64,000 bases of DNA, from positions 23,781-87,780 of the forward strand of contig JAOALB010000191.1 in NCBI GenBank assembly GCA_025331125.1. Direction: 5' to 3'. This document shows positions 1 to 15,100 of this stretch, one piece after another. The position numbers were made by a program, and so were the translations under genes. How positions within the stretch are numbered: the first letter of the stretch is position 1; every line of letters begins with the position of its first letter. The DNA is from Mycogone perniciosa (lineage: Eukaryota; Ascomycota; Sordariomycetes; Hypocreales; Hypocreaceae). The notes below the pieces were generated by a model that worked only from the letters and a program-made list of their open reading frames with translations, did no database searches and had not been told where the DNA came from.

Positions 1-551
1 ATAAGTTTTAAAAGTTAAGTTTATTTTAATAATACAAGAAAACTATTCTTAAAACTGTAGCTTTGAAAGGAAAAGAGATTTAAATATTTAATACTTCTTT
101 TTAAATATAAACCATTATAAAGTTATTATTAATACTTTAAATACCTTGAAACCTTTACTATATTTATCATAGTTTTAGTAACTTTAAAATATATTATTTA
201 TTAAAAGGTTAATATTATTTTAAAAACATTTATTAACTCAATATTATATTTAAAATAGTATTCTTTTTTACTTTTTAAATAAAAATCCCCTTCTACTTTA
301 AATTTAATTAATTTAACTTTATAATCATTTTTATAAAATTCTCTCTTTAAGAATATAATAGCTATCATAATAAATTGCAATAAAAAGATTTATAAAAAGC
401 TGTATTAACTTAAACTAAATTTACTTATAAATATACTTTTTAATTTAATGCAGAATTATAATAAAATACTATAATATTAAAATACCTTAAATATTAAAAG
501 ACTTATAGTTATTTAATAATTAAAGGTAATTAAATATAATTAATACTATTC
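1..551. other. AT-rich, RIP-like decayed DNA, no gene
   Basis: Almost entirely T and A with very few CpA or TpG steps and no sustained reading frame. It looks like the left flank, or another decayed repeat, next to element A. I see no recognisable coding remnant or boundary sequence in it. Confidence 0.6.
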
Positions 552-952
552 CTGTTATAACCCGACCCTTTAATGGTTGCATAAAGGGTCCAGGGCAATA
601 TATACCCCGGAAGAATAATAGAACAACCAACCAATCAGGAAGAATTACTCGGATCACTATAGACTACAGATCACTTAAATTACAAAGTATAAACTACGGT
701 AATTTAATGCAACCATAATCTATATATAATCCAAGAATATTTACTATATATCTCCTTTATATCTAAAACTGGATATATTATAATTGTTTAGTATAGTTAT
801 TTAAATAGTTATTAATAAATTATATTTACTAAAACCGCTTATTTTATAGAATTATAACTATATTACCCTATTTAGTATTTATCTTTAACCTCGCTATTGA
901 TATAAACCTATAAACCTTAGTTTAACTATTAAAAATTAACCTACATTATTAT
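552..952 (+). repeat. 5' LTR of element A
   Basis: Matches, in inverse orientation, the two 408-bp LTRs of element B, and in direct orientation the 3' LTR at 15,840-16,203. It is less degraded at its left end (about 551-720), where CCGACC, GGGTCC and CCCCGG survive. It ends in the family's terminal ATTATTAT. Confidence 0.65.
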
Positions 953-1118
953 ATATTAATAACTTTTATTTAAAAGGCTATCAGAACTTTTTAATAATAT
1001 TGCCAGTATATCCGCTATAGTATCCTTTTTTAATAATTTTAATACTTTACCCTTTACTTTACCGCTTTATTAAAGACAGGACTATAATAGAGATAATAAT
1101 ATAAATAAAAGCGAAGAT

Positions 1119-1526
1119 ATAACAATCCAGGTTAATTCTTAACAGTTAAACCAAGTTTTATAGGTTTATACTAATACAGAGGTTAAAGATAAATATTAAA
1201 TAAGGTAATATAGTTATAATTCTATAAAACAGGCAGTTTTAATAAATATAATTTATTAATAACTGTTTAAGTAACTATATTAAATAAGTGATAAGCTAGT
1301 TATATATATATAAAGGAAATCTTTATATAATTATTAATATTTTGATAAATATTACTGTAATTACTATAATAGTGCAGTAATTAAGTAAATAATTATACTT
1401 TTTAGTATAATAAACGTTTAAGTAATTACCTTTAGCGCAGTAATTATTTCCTAATAATTAGTTAGCGTAACTAATATTCTCCTGTATCTTTATAACCTGG
1501 CTTTTAATATAGTTAGGTTATAATAT
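1119..1526 (-). repeat. 3' LTR of element B
   Basis: This 408-bp LTR aligns along its whole length with 8,700-9,107 and is followed by the complement of a polypurine tract (TCCCCC at 1,531). The differences from the other LTR are mostly C/T and G/A, as RIP produces. Confidence 0.75.
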
Positions 1527-2947
1527 AATATCCCCCTCCTGTTAATTTTATCTTTAAGACCTATTTTTAATCCCCTCCCCTTTTTTATACATAATATCCT
1601 TTTTCCTGTTTATTTATTATATCTAATAATTTACAGCCTATTTATACTAAATTGACTTTCTGTTATTATAAACTTATAAATTTAATTAATATTAATAGTT
1701 TTAATATTATACCTTATTTTTATTATTTTTCTTACAGCTTAAAGTGTTATATAAGCGATCGCTCTTTAAAGTACAGCAAGTATATTTATATTAGTCGTCT
1801 ATATAATAGTGCAGGGGTTATATTAAATTCTTATATATTTTTCTAAAGTCTTTCTCTTAGTATTATAGCTAAGGCTATTCTTTAGTGTTAACTATTATTT
1901 TTAAATTATAATATTTTCATTCTATTAAAAAGTTAACGGAAAAACTTTTATTACTTTATTATAAAGCCTTTCGCAAAGCTTAAGCAGAGATAAATAAGGA
2001 TTTAAATCGCTTAAAGCATCTCTATTATTAAAAATAATAGCTATAGACTAAAGGTAAGGAAATAGTTAAATGTAGGTTAAAATCTTTAGATAAACTAGAA
2101 GATTTAAAGCGGCAGGAATTAAAAGTTTTTTTAAAAGTTTAGGATTTTTAAAGTATTAATCTTTTTAGTTTTAATACTTTATTAAACCCATTATTAAAAG
2201 GCCTAAGTTTTAATAGAATTACTGCAGAATTATCTAACAGTGCTTAAAGTATTTTTTAGGTTTTTAGAAATTATATTCGTTTTTATAGTTTTCCTACTTT
2301 ATTAAATACTAGCGTTTATTATTTTCTATTTTTATAGCTTTAATCCCTTTAATCTTATATTTTTTTTAACTATTAAAATTTCAATTAAGCTTATAATTGA
2401 TTTATGTTCTAATTTATTTTATAATGCTTTTTTAAGTAGTAAAATATAAAATACTAGGTAAATCTAGATTCTATTTAGTAGTATAAGTTTATAAATAACT
2501 TTTAAAATAACCTGTTTAACTAGGTAAAGTTTAAGTTTTTTAAATTTTAATTTATTGCTTAATTATATTATTTTAATATTTATAGTCTTTTTTCTTAGCA
2601 AATAATAGTATAAGTAAACTATATCTCCCTCTTTAAAGATTAGTCCCTTTAATTTATATTTATTAATATACTTCTTTATTTTCTTTTATATAAAGTAAAG
2701 GTATACCTATATTTCTTTATATAACTACTTTATATTTTTAGCTTTAATTTATACTTCATTTATATATAGGCCTTTCCTTAGCGCTTTATATATATTTAAC
2801 ATAAAATTATAGTTAGTGTATATAAGGCTAAATCTAGTTAACTTTAAAATGTTGCTATTACAGGATATTTATATAATTAATAACTTCTGTACTTCATTAT
2901 TTTAGTTAAAGTTAATATAACCTTTTAGATAAGCGTTAATAACCTAA

Positions 2948-3221
2948 TGTCGCGGAGCGCGGCACAGCTATATGGAGCATCGAGAGAAATAGGAATAAAG
3001 CTTGATTCTAGTAATAAATATGCCGTAGTGGCCTCGCTATATATACACATAGCTAATACAAAGGAAAACGTAAAATGTATGCGTTGTGAGCGCTTATACA
3101 GTCTGACATATCGCTTACGCGATGTGTATGTTAGCTGGTATCTGCTATATAAGCAGATAAGAGCTCCCTAGCGCTGATAAGCGCTAATAAGTGGTAGGTC
3201 CTTAGCCTACCTAACCCAACA
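2948..3221. repeat. Solo LTR of a different retroelement, largely free of RIP
   Basis: This 274-bp island begins TGTCGCGGAGCG and ends CCTAACCCAACA, so it has TGT...ACA termini. It is flanked by CCTAA (2,943-2,947) and CCTGA (3,222-3,226), a 5-bp target duplication with one G-to-A type difference. Related element C lacks it at the matching place (about 17,895-17,915), which gives the empty site. Base composition is normal, in sharp contrast to the AT-rich sequence around it, so it inserted after the surrounding element was mutated or was too short to be mutated. Open frames inside it are not genes. Confidence 0.75.
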
Positions 3222-6200
3222 CCTGATTAATATATTTTATCTATCTGTTTATTAATAAGTAATAGGCAGTATTAATCTTATAATTTATATTTAACCAATT
3301 GATAAATATTTAATAGAATTTAAACGTAAAACTTAATTTTTAATTCAAAATAATTTTAACTAAAATTATATAGTTAACTGCAATAAATTGCAAAAATATA
3401 ACTTAATATTTCTATATCTATTAGTTTTTTATATAAAAAGAAGTAAAAGTATTTAATAAATTAATCTATAATTATTAAAATACTATTATCTTTAATCTTT
3501 AATACTAGTTTAATAAATAATAGTAGGTTAATAATAGAATTTAATAAAATTAACTCTTATAGTTATTCCAGTACTAATAAACATTAAAGTTTACTATATA
3601 GTTTATATTTTAAATGTTTAACTATTTTATAAATTATAAAGTAAAAAATAATATCTTCTATTACTTTTTTAAACCTATAAAACTTAAAATACCTTTAAAC
3701 TTATTTATATATCTTACAAATACGTTTATATCTATATATTAAATATTAATAGACTTTTATAACTATATTCTTTTAAAGTTTACCTAAAACCTAGATTTTT
3801 CTATTTTATTATTAAATTCCTTTATTATTAAACTCTATATTTTATTGGAATTTATTATTAGTTTAAATAGCGTAATACTCTTTAATATATTAAAGTATAG
3901 CATTATTATTAAATACCTTATATATAGCTTAAAGAGCTATTTATTAATAATATCTATTAAGGGTTTACTTTAACATCTGTTTAATATATTTAATCTTTCC
4001 TTAATTATAGTTAACTCGGCTATTAAATATATTTACTTATCTATTTTGAAATCCTTTTTAATAGATTAAGATATAGTTAAATTCTAAAAGATATTTTATA
4101 TAGTAAATATATCCTTTACAGAGTTATTAAACTACTGTGAAGTATATAATATTCTTATAGTTAATATATACTTTAACTTTATATATTCCTTTTAATAGGT
4201 AATGTCGCTATTCTTTAAATATAAAAGTAATAGTAAAGGATTTTTTATTATATATTAGGTAGTTTAGTTTTATACTATATAAAGCTTAAAAATAAAAGGT
4301 AATAAAGTATAGTTTACTATTTTTATCCTTTTAATTAAATTAAGCTTTTATAGTAACATTAAAAGTATTTATTTTAACTTTTATTTCTTTAAATAAATTA
4401 AATATAATAAATATAGGTTTTTTTAAAATAAACTGCCTAAACTTATTAAAGGCTTTTTATATATTTAATGCTTATAAAAACTTTTAATTTCGTTTTAATA
4501 AATTTATAGAGAGTTTATATAATACTTTTATAGCCTTTAATAGATTATTAATAATAGTTAATAAATTTTAAAAAGCTTTAAACTTCTTTAATTATTATAA
4601 ATATAGGCTAACTTTATATTACTTATACTTTTAATAAATCTATATAAATTTCTAATATACTTTAAAAAAGTAATTCCTTATATATAGAATTTACATTTCT
4701 TTAGTTTTATAAATAGTTTAGTATTTTATAGTATTTATAATACTTTATAAATATATTCTTTATATTTTTAAAGGTATTTAAAAATATTAAAATATTATTT
4801 AAGTAAATAACTATAAAGATATTAAAGTACTCTTTTAATATATTATTAATTATTTTTTAGAATATTAGTAAAGCGTTAATAAAACTAAAAAGTATAATAA
4901 AGTATTTAAATAAATTATATTTAATTTTAAATGCGGTTATTTATTTATATCCTTTTTTAATTTAAATAAAGTTATAAGCGCCTTTAAAATCTAGCGCTAT
5001 AAACTACTTTTTTCTATATAGTTTATCCTACAATTTTATAATGAATAATAGTAAAGCTTTATTTTTAATAGTAGCTTTATTAAACTATTAATAGTTTAAA
5101 ATTAACTATAGTTTACCTTTTTCTGTTAATATAAATAGAATAGAATAGTTTATTTTTAATAAAAAGGGTTAAATATACCTTTTAGTTAATATATTATTTA
5201 AATAGTTATATAGGCTTTTAAAGTCTTTTTTATTTAAATTATAAATTTTATAAAACGTAATACTTATATTATCTTTAAGTTTAATTATATAATCCTATTA
5301 ACTATATTTCAATAGCTTTATATTAAATCTTTCCTTAAACAGTTTATTATACTTTTAGTATTCTTTTAAGAAATTGTATAATTATTTTAATAATACTGCT
5401 ATTTTAAGACTTTTTATTTTCAGTATTCTATTAATATTATTAAATATTTTCTATAACAGGCAATTATCTTTTAAATTTATTTATTTTTCTCTTTACTTTA
5501 TTTAAATTTTATTTTTAAGTAAATTATTTTAATAATAAAACTAAAATTAACTTTTCTCATTCCTTTTATTAGCTTATTTAAAGGTTTTACATTTTAGAAT
5601 TTCTTTCTTATAGCTAAATCTTTTTTAATAGGTTTAATTATTAAAAAAGCTTTATTATTATATTAATATAGTTAACTATTCTTTTAATTAATATTAAAGT
5701 TATTGCACTTTTATTAAAAATAACTAAAAATAATAGTATATTTATTAATATTTACTATATTATAAAAAACTACCTTTTTATATTTAGTAATTTTAAATTT
5801 CAAATAATTAATCTTTTACTGAAGCTATTTATTATTATATATAAACGCTTTTCTTTTAATTTAATAAAGTTAATATAGTTTAGTTTTCTTTTTTTAAGGT
5901 AACTATAATTAATTTATAGTTATAAGCGCAATTAAATTATGTATTACTTTACTATCTATTTATATATATAGCTAATATCCTTTACTTATTATCTTTAACT
6001 TAAAATATAGTAAATCTTTATTATTACTATTTTTATTTAATATTTCAAGAGATATAATTTATTAATCGCTACTTTATAGCCCTTTTATAAGTCATATTAA
6101 TTATTTTTTAATTATTTTTACTTTATATAAATTTTACAGTTAATTAAAGTTCTTTAAAGTAAATAATACCTTTTTCTATTATAAATAGTTTTTTATAGGT

Positions 6201-8699
6201 AATAAAATTGAATTAATTTTAATATAGTTCCTTTATAATTTAATTAATCTCTTTATCTTTTAAACTAAATTTATACTTTATATACTTTTATATTTACTAT
6301 TTTTAAAGTCCTTCCTATCAATAAATAGTATATTTATACTTTTAATACTATATATAATTTAATAATAAATATAAAGTATTATAAGTTTAATATATATATT
6401 ATTCCTTCAATATATTTTACTTATATATAATATACTTTAAACTATTTTATTTTAAATAATATTATTAATTGCATTTAAACCTTTTATTATAGCGGAAGTG
6501 CTATTTTATTAATTTCTTTTAGCAGTAAATATAATATCCTTTAAACTTATATTTTTTAAATCTTTATAGTTAATAACATTTCTTTGAGGTTTTAGTGTTT
6601 AATTTAATAATAATAATTTTAAAGTTTTAATACTATATAGTTATAATTTATTTTTTAAAAGCATTATAATCTTATATTTATTTTATAAAGTAAAATCGGA
6701 GTTTAATTAAAAATATATTATACTTTACGTTTTCTTAAAGGTATATTATATGGCTATATATAATATAAGTAACTTAAAATATAATATAATGCCTTTTATA
6801 AATAAGGTAATTTATAGTATAGTCTCTTTATTTATAAGTATATATAGGTTTTGTTTATATAGTTAAAGCAGCTAGAATTACTTTAATAGCTATTTTATTA
6901 TTAGCTTTACTTTATATATAAAGTTATTTATATAGGTATGAATATATTTTATTTAATTATATATTTATAGTAATTTCTTTAATTATATAAATATAATATT
7001 CATTTAAATTATCCTGAAGGTTATTATATATTAATAGTATATTTTCGAGTTTTACAGGTATAGTATTATATAGTAATAGTTTATACTATAAAAGATTATC
7101 TTTATTTTTATTATTAAAGTTACTGCTATAAGTTTATTTTTTATTGCTTATAATAATTTAATGAAACTTTGAATAGTTAATTATAGTAACTATTTATTTA
7201 TTTAAAATACTTTTATCTTTATTTAACTTTATATAATTAAAGTTTAAGTTTTGTTTTATTAAATTATTTAAGTATAGTAAATATTTATTTACTTTATTTT
7301 TTTTAAATATATCTTTAAAAATTAAAGCTTTAAATTTTACTTAATATTTTTTTAATTTATTATAAATATTCTTTTAAATTATTTTAAATATTTTCTGCTT
7401 TTACTTTTATTAGATTTATAAATAAAACAGCTATTATTATAATATATAATCTAGTTAAATAATATATAATTAATAGCTTTTAAAACTTTATTAACCTTTT
7501 ATTTAAACTTTAATATAAGCTTTTAAAGTTTATTAATTGTTAGCTTTTATAAAGCTTTACAGTCTTTTAAAATATATTTTAATTCATTACAGTTATAATA
7601 AATAGCCTTTACCTTTCCCTTTTAAATAATATTTAAATCCATTTAATTAAATCTTTTATTATTACAGCTAATAATATATTTTTATTATTTTTTACTTTAA
7701 TTTATACATTTCTAATATTTATAAACTTCTTTAAATTACTATTATTTTCTTTTTATATTTAAATAAAGTTTATAAAGTAAATTATTTATATTTATATATC
7801 TTTTAATAAATTTAATAATACCTTTATTATAAATGAATTTATAAGCGTTTTCTTAACTTTTAATTCAAGTTTATTATAAAAGCATTTAATAAAAGTAAAG
7901 TTTTTTTATTTAACTTTAAAAATATAGTTTTTAAAGTATATAATATAGTTAAACTATTTTCTTTATTAAATTAAATGCATAAATTTATTCTTTATAATAT
8001 ACTTTTTATTTATATTATTAAAAGTATTCTTTAATTTCTTTTTTAAATTAATGATAGTTAATAAATATAAATTAAATTTATTTATTAGCTTTACTTTTAT
8101 TATTAAAGAAATCCTTTTAAGTAAATTTAAATTACTTTAAAGTATTTCCTTTAAATTATTTAATAGCTAAAAGGACCTTACTAATCTTTATATTAAAGTT
8201 AATTAAAAAGTAGGTAAAATAGTTATATAGTTAAATAAAAAATAGTTAAAGTTCTATAATACTTTTATTAAATGGTTTAAAAGGCGGTATTTTAAGTAAC
8301 TCTTTTAAGTCCCTTAAAGGTTAATTCCTGTTATAGTTTAGTATAAAGTTTAAAGTAAATAGGGCTTAATTCTATAGGTTTATAATAGTTATTCCCTGTT
8401 ATTAAATTATCTGTTAAAGCTTTATATTTTTAATAATTAAATATTAATAGTATTATATTTATTTTATATAGTTAGCTTTTATATATTAAAAGGCTTCCTT
8501 TATATAAATATATAGTTATTTTATTTTATTAACTTTATCTCTATCTTTACTTTTATTTATATTATTATCTTTATTATTATTTTATATTTAATTGAAAGGT
8601 AGAATAAAGGGTAAAGTATTAAAAGAAAATACTATAGTGGATATACTTGGAGTATTATATAAGATCTTTAATAGCCTTTTAAATAAAAGTGATGAATAT

Positions 8700-9107
8700 A
8701 TAATAATCTAGGTTAATTCTTAATAGTTAAACCAAGGTTTACAGGTTCATATTAATAGACAGGTAAAAGATAAATATTAAATAAGGTAATATAGTTATAA
8801 TTTTATAAAATAAGCAGTTTTAATAAATATAATTCATTAACAACTATTGAAATAACTATATTAAATAAGTAATAAGCTAGTCATATATATATAAAGGAAA
8901 TCTTTATATAATTACTAGTATTTTAGTAAATATTACTATAATTACTATAATAGTACAGTAATTAAGTAAATAATTATACTCTTTAGTATAGTAAGCGTTT
9001 AAGTAATTACCTTTAATGCAGTAATTACGTCCTAATAATTAGTTAGTGTAACCGATATTGTCCTATATCCTTGTAACCTGGCCTTTAATATAGGGAGGTT
9101 GTAATAT
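8700..9107 (-). repeat. 5' LTR of element B
   Basis: Same length (408 bp) as the partner at 1,119-1,526. It is followed directly by the AAGAT target duplication and then by the resumed internal sequence of element A. Confidence 0.75.
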
Positions 9108-12100
9108 AAGATAAGGATAAAGTTAATAAAATAAAATAACTTTATATTAATATAAAATAAGCCTTTTAATATATAAAAGTTGACTATATAAAATAAAAGT
9201 AATAATATTAATATTTAATTACTGAAAATACTAGGCTTAATTAAATAATTTACTAATAGCAAGCAATTATTATAAACTTATAGAATTAAGCGCTGCCTAT
9301 ATTTAATTTAAACCTTATACTAAACCTTAAAGGAAACTGACGTTTAAAGGATTTAAAAGAGTTATTTAAAATACAACCCTTTAAGCACTTGAATAAAAGT
9401 ACTATAATAGTTTAACTATTTCTTATTTAATTATATAACTATTTTACCTACTTTTTAATTAATTTTAATATCAAAATTAATAAAGTTCTTTTAACTATTA
9501 AATAAGTTAAAGGGAATATATTAAAGTAATTTAAATTTATTGAAAGGGATTTTTTTAATAATAAAGCAAATATTAATAAGTAAATATAAACTATATTTAT
9601 TAATTATAATTAATTTAAAAAAAAGCTAAAGAATATCTTTAATAATATTAATAAAGAATATATTATAGAAAATAAATTTATAAATTTAATTTAAAAAAGG
9701 AATACTTTAATTATACTATATACTTTAAAGACTATACTTTTAAAGTTAAAGAAATTTTACTTTTATTAAACGCTTTTATAATAGGCTTAAACTAAAAGTT
9801 AAAAAGAAAGCTTATAAATTCCTTTAAAATAAAAGTATTATTAAGTTTATTAGAGAATATATAAATATAAATATTTTACTTAATAGATTTTATTTAAATG
9901 TAAAAAGAAATAATAGTAATTTAAATACATTTATAAATATTAAGAATATATAAGTTAAAGTAAAAAGTAATAAAAATATATTATTAGCTTTAATAATAAA
10001 AGATTTAATTAAATAGATTTAAATATTATTTAAAAGGGAAAGGTAAAGGTTATTTATTAGAACTATAATAAGCTAAAATACTTTTTAAAAGACTATAAAG
10101 CTTTATAAAAGCTAAAAACTAATAAACTTTAACAGCCTGCGCGAAAATCTAAACAAAAAGTTAATATATTTTTACAAAGCTATTAATTATATATTATTTA
10201 ATTGAATTATATATTATAATAATAGGTATTTTATTTATAAGTTTAATAAAAATAAAAGTAAATAATATTTAAAATAGTTTAAAAAGATATTTATAATAAA
10301 TTAAAAGGGATATTAATTCATACTTAAATCTTTATCTTTTAAAGATATTTTTAAAGAAAGTAAAGTAAATAAATATTTACTGTGTTTAAATAATTTAATA
10401 AAATAAAACTTAAACCTTTATTATATAAAGCTAAATAAAAATAAAACTATTTTAAATAAATAAATAATTATTATAATTAACTATTAATATTTTAATTAAA
10501 TAATTAAAAATAATAAAAGATAAATTAATAATAGTAATTTTAATAATAAAAATAAAAATAATCTTTTATAATATAAATTATTATTATATAATACTATAGT
10601 TTTAAAATTAGAAAATATATTATTAATAAATAGTAATTTTAAAAATAACTTAAATAAATATTACTTTTATATAATTAAAAGAATAACTATGAGTATATAA
10701 TAAAATAGGATAGATTTATATTTATATAAATAACTTTATATATAAAATAAAGCTAATAATAAAATAACTATTAAAGTAATTTTAACTGCTTTACCTATAT
10801 AAGCAGAATTTATATATATTTATAGGCAGGGAGACTATACTATAAATAACTTTAATTATAAAGCATATTATACTATATCTTAGGTTACTTATATTATATA
10901 TAAATATATAGTATACTTTTAAAAGAAAGTAAAGTATAATATATTTTTAATTAAAATCCTATTTTACTTGATAGAATAAGTATAGGATTATAATGCTTTT
11001 AAAAAGTAAATTATAAGTATATAGTATAAAGACTTTAAAATTATTATTATTAAATTAAATATTAAAACCTTAAAGGAATATTATTAATTATAAAGACTTA
11101 AAGAATATAAGTTTAAAGGATACTATATCTACTATTAAAAGAAATTAATAAAGTAGTAGTTCCACTATAAAAAAAGGTTTAAATATAATTAATAATACTA
11201 TTTAAAGTATAATAGCTTATAGTATATTATATATAAATAAAATAAATTATAAAGTTAATATTCATAATAAACTAATAATACTTTATATTTATTAATAGAT
11301 TATATATACTGCTGGAAAAATAAATAGATTATTTATTTATAAGAAAAGCTTTAAAAATAATAAACATAAAAGTATATAAAATATAAACCTACCTTAAAAG
11401 ATAAAGAGATTAATTAAATTATAAAAAAGCTGTATTAAAATTAGTTTAACTTCATTACCTATAAAAGAATTACCTATAATAAAAGAAAATAATATTTACT
11501 TTAAAGAACTTTAATTAACAATAAAATCTATATAAAAAGAAAAGAATTAAAAAATAATTAATATTACCTATAAAAAGGCTATAAAGTAATAATTAATAAA
11601 TTATATCTTTTAAAATATTAAATAATAAAAGTAATAATAAAGATTTACTATATTCTAAATTAAAAATAATAGTTAAAGGATATTAGCTATATATATTAAT
11701 AAATAGGACAGTAATAGGCAATTCTATTATACTTATAACTGTAAATCGCTTATAGTTACTTTAAAAAGAGAAAATTAAATTATATTAACTTTATTAGGTA
11801 AACGGAAAAGCTTTTAGAAATAGTGAAAGACTGATTATCTTAACCCTAAAATTGCTAAATATAAAGGAGTGGTTTTTTTTGCAATATAGCAAATATTAAT
11901 AGGTATAATATTATTGTCGGTTATCTTTAGTTAAAATGCAATAACTTTAATATTAAATGGGACAATGGCTAGCTTTATTAGCGCGATAGCAAAGCTTCTT
12001 TAGCGATTAGAACTATTAGAAAGGCTTTAGCTATAGGGCGGAAACTTTATATAAAACCCCTAAATATATTAAAAAAAGGAATTAAAGAAATTACCTTTAA

Positions 12101-15100
12101 TTTAATTATAGAAATAATTTACCTAAAAGTAAAATTTAAATAAAGTAAAGGAAAGAATAAATAAATTTAAAGAATAATTGCCTTTTTATAGAAAGTATTT
12201 AATAATGTTAATAAAATATTTAAAATAAAAAGCCTTCAAACAGTAATACTATTAAAATAGCTATTGAATATCTTTAAAGAATACTAAAAGTATAATAAAG
12301 TATTTAAAGAAATATTTAATATAAAATTACTAAAATATAATTAATAGGACTATATAATTAAATTTAAAGATAATATAAGTATTACCTTTTATAAGATCTA
12401 TAATTTAAATAAAAAAAGGCTTAAAAGCCTATATAAGTATTTAAATAATATATTAATTAAAAGGTATATCCGACCTTTTTAATTAAAAGTAGGCTATCCT
12501 ATTATATTTATATTAAAGAAAAGAGGTAAATTACAGTTAATTATAGATTATTAATAATTTAATAAAGTTATTATTAAAGATAAAACTTTACTACTATTAA
12601 TTATAAAATTATAAAATGAACTATATAAGAAAAAGTAGTTTATAGCGCTAAATCTTAAAGGCGCTTATAACCTTATTTAAATTAAATATAGCTTATTTAA
12701 ATACTTAATTATACTTTTTAATTTTATTAATATTTTAGCGATATTTAAAAAAGATTAATTAATAATATATTAAAAAAAGTATTTTAATATTTTTATAATT
12801 ATTCATTTAAATAATATTTTATTTTTTTTAAATACCTTTAATAATATAAGAAATATATTTATAAAATATTATAAATACTATATAATATTAAATTACTTAT
12901 AGAATTAAAAAGGTATAAATCTTATATATAAAAAATTACTTTTTTAAAGTATATTATTACTTTTAGAGAAATATATATAAAATTATTAAAAGTATAAGCA
13001 GTAAAAGACTAGCCTATATTTATAATAGTTAAAGAAATTTAAAGTTTTTTAAAATTTACTAATTATTATTAAGAATTTATTAAAAGATTTAAAAGTATTA
13101 TATAAACTCTTTATAAACTTATTAAAAAAAATTAAAAGTTTTTATAAATATTTAATATATAAAAAGCCTTTAATAAATTTAAGCAGTTTATTTTAAAGAA
13201 ACCTATATTTATTATATTTAATATATTTAAAAAAATAAATGTTAAAATAAATAGTTTTAATTTTACTATAAAAGTTTAATTTAATCACAAAAATAAAAAT
13301 AATAAACTATACTTTATTGCTTTTTATTTTTAAGTATTATATAGTATAAAATTAAACTATTTAATATATAATAAAGAATTCTTTACTATGATTTTTATAT
13401 TTAAAGAAAAGTAATATTATTTATTAAAAGGAATATATAAATTTAAAGTATATACTGATTATAAAAGTATTATATATTTTATAATAGTTTAATAACTTTT
13501 TAAAAGGCAGATCTACTATATAGAATACCTTTTAAAATTTAATTATATCCTAATCTATTAAAAAGGATCTAAGAATAGATAAATAAACGCGCTTAGCAGA
13601 TAAACTAATTATGATTAAAGAGAAATTAAGTATATTAGGCAGATTTTAAAATAAACCTTTAAAGGATATTATTAATAAATAGCGCTTTAAGCTATATATA
13701 AAGTATTTAATAATAATACTATACTTTAATATATTAAAAAGTATTATATTATTTAGAATAATAATAGACTTTTAAAAAATATAAAGTATAATCATAAAGA
13801 AATTTAATAATAAAATAAAAAGATTTAAATTTTAAATAAACTTTAAAAGAATATAGTTATAAAAGGTTATTAATACTTAATATATAAATATAAAAGTATT
13901 TACAAAACCTATAAATAAATTGAAAAGTATTTTAAATTTTAAAGGCTTAAAAAGATTATATCAAATATTATTTTTTATTATATAATTTATATAATAGTTA
14001 AAACTTTAAAATATAAACTATATATTAAACTTTAACTTTTATTAATATTAAAATAACTATAAAGGTTAATTTTATTAAACTTTATTATTAAATTAGAATT
14101 ATTTGTTAAACTAAAAATAAAACTTAAATATAATAATATCTTAATAATTATAAATTAATTTATTAAATACTTTTACTGTTTTTTATATAAAAAAGTACTA
14201 GATATAGAAATATTAACTTATATATTCTTACAATTTATTGCAGTTAATTATATAATTCTAGCTAAAATTATTTTTAATTCAACGTTAACCTTTATATTTA
14301 AATATTAAAAAATACTTATAAATCAATAAAATATAAATTATAAATTAAATATTATATATTATTTATAGATAAATAAATAAATAAAATATATTTATTAAAT
14401 TATTAAAGTTTATTTAAAAAGTTATAGTAACTTTAATTAAAATAATTAAATAAAAAAGCTATTAATTATATAAATATCTTATAATAGTAATATTTTAAAA
14501 TAAATTAAATTTAGCTTTATATATATTAATTATAGCTTTACACTAAATATATATATAGCATTAAAAAAAGGGCTATATATTAAGAAAGTATAAATTAAAG
14601 CTAAAAATATAAAGTAATTATATAAAGAAATATAAATATAGTTTTACTTTATATAAAAAGAAATAAAGAAGTATATTAATAAATATAAATTAAAAGGATT
14701 AATCTTTAAAGAGGGAGATATAGTTTATTTATATTAATATTTATTAAAAAGAAAGTATAAATATTAAAATAATATAATTAAGCAATAAATTGGATTTTAA
14801 AAAACTTAAACTTTATTTAATTAAAAAGGTTATTTTAAAAGTTATTTATAAATTTATATTATTAAATAATATCTAAATTTATTTAATATTTTATATTTTA
14901 TTATTTAAAAAAGGATTATAAAATAAATTAAAGAATAAATTAATTATAAATTAAATTAAAGTTTTATTAATTAAAAAAAAATAAGGTTAAAGAAATTAAA
15001 GCTATAAGAATAGAAAATAATAAATAATAATATTTAATAAAATAAAAGAACTATAAAGAGGCATATAACTTTTTAGAATTTATTAAATATTTATTAAATA

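Larger units (their letters stand above)
1119..9107 (-). mobile_element. LTR retrotransposon B (same family), inserted in element A
   Basis: Bounded by two 408-bp LTRs (1,119-1,526 and 8,700-9,107) in minus orientation and by a perfect 5-bp direct repeat AAGAT (1,114-1,118 and 9,108-9,112). Joining the flanks with one AAGAT recreates a sequence that B itself carries intact, in reverse complement, near 8,520-8,570, differing at a few RIP-type positions. This shows that B inserted into the 5' untranslated region of a sister element. Internal order on the minus strand is gag, reverse transcriptase (about 4,960-5,200) and integrase (EGDxVYL-like remnant near 2,620-2,660), all stop-riddled. A solo LTR of another family sits inside at 2,948-3,221. 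Confidence 0.8.

Noticed and set aside
1652..1846. 64-codon open frame
   Set aside because: Lies inside decayed element B with a composition of nearly only A/T-coded residues; chance frame in AT-rich DNA.
2947..3171. 74-codon open frame
   Set aside because: Lies within the solo LTR at 2,948-3,221; no start context or homology that I recognise.
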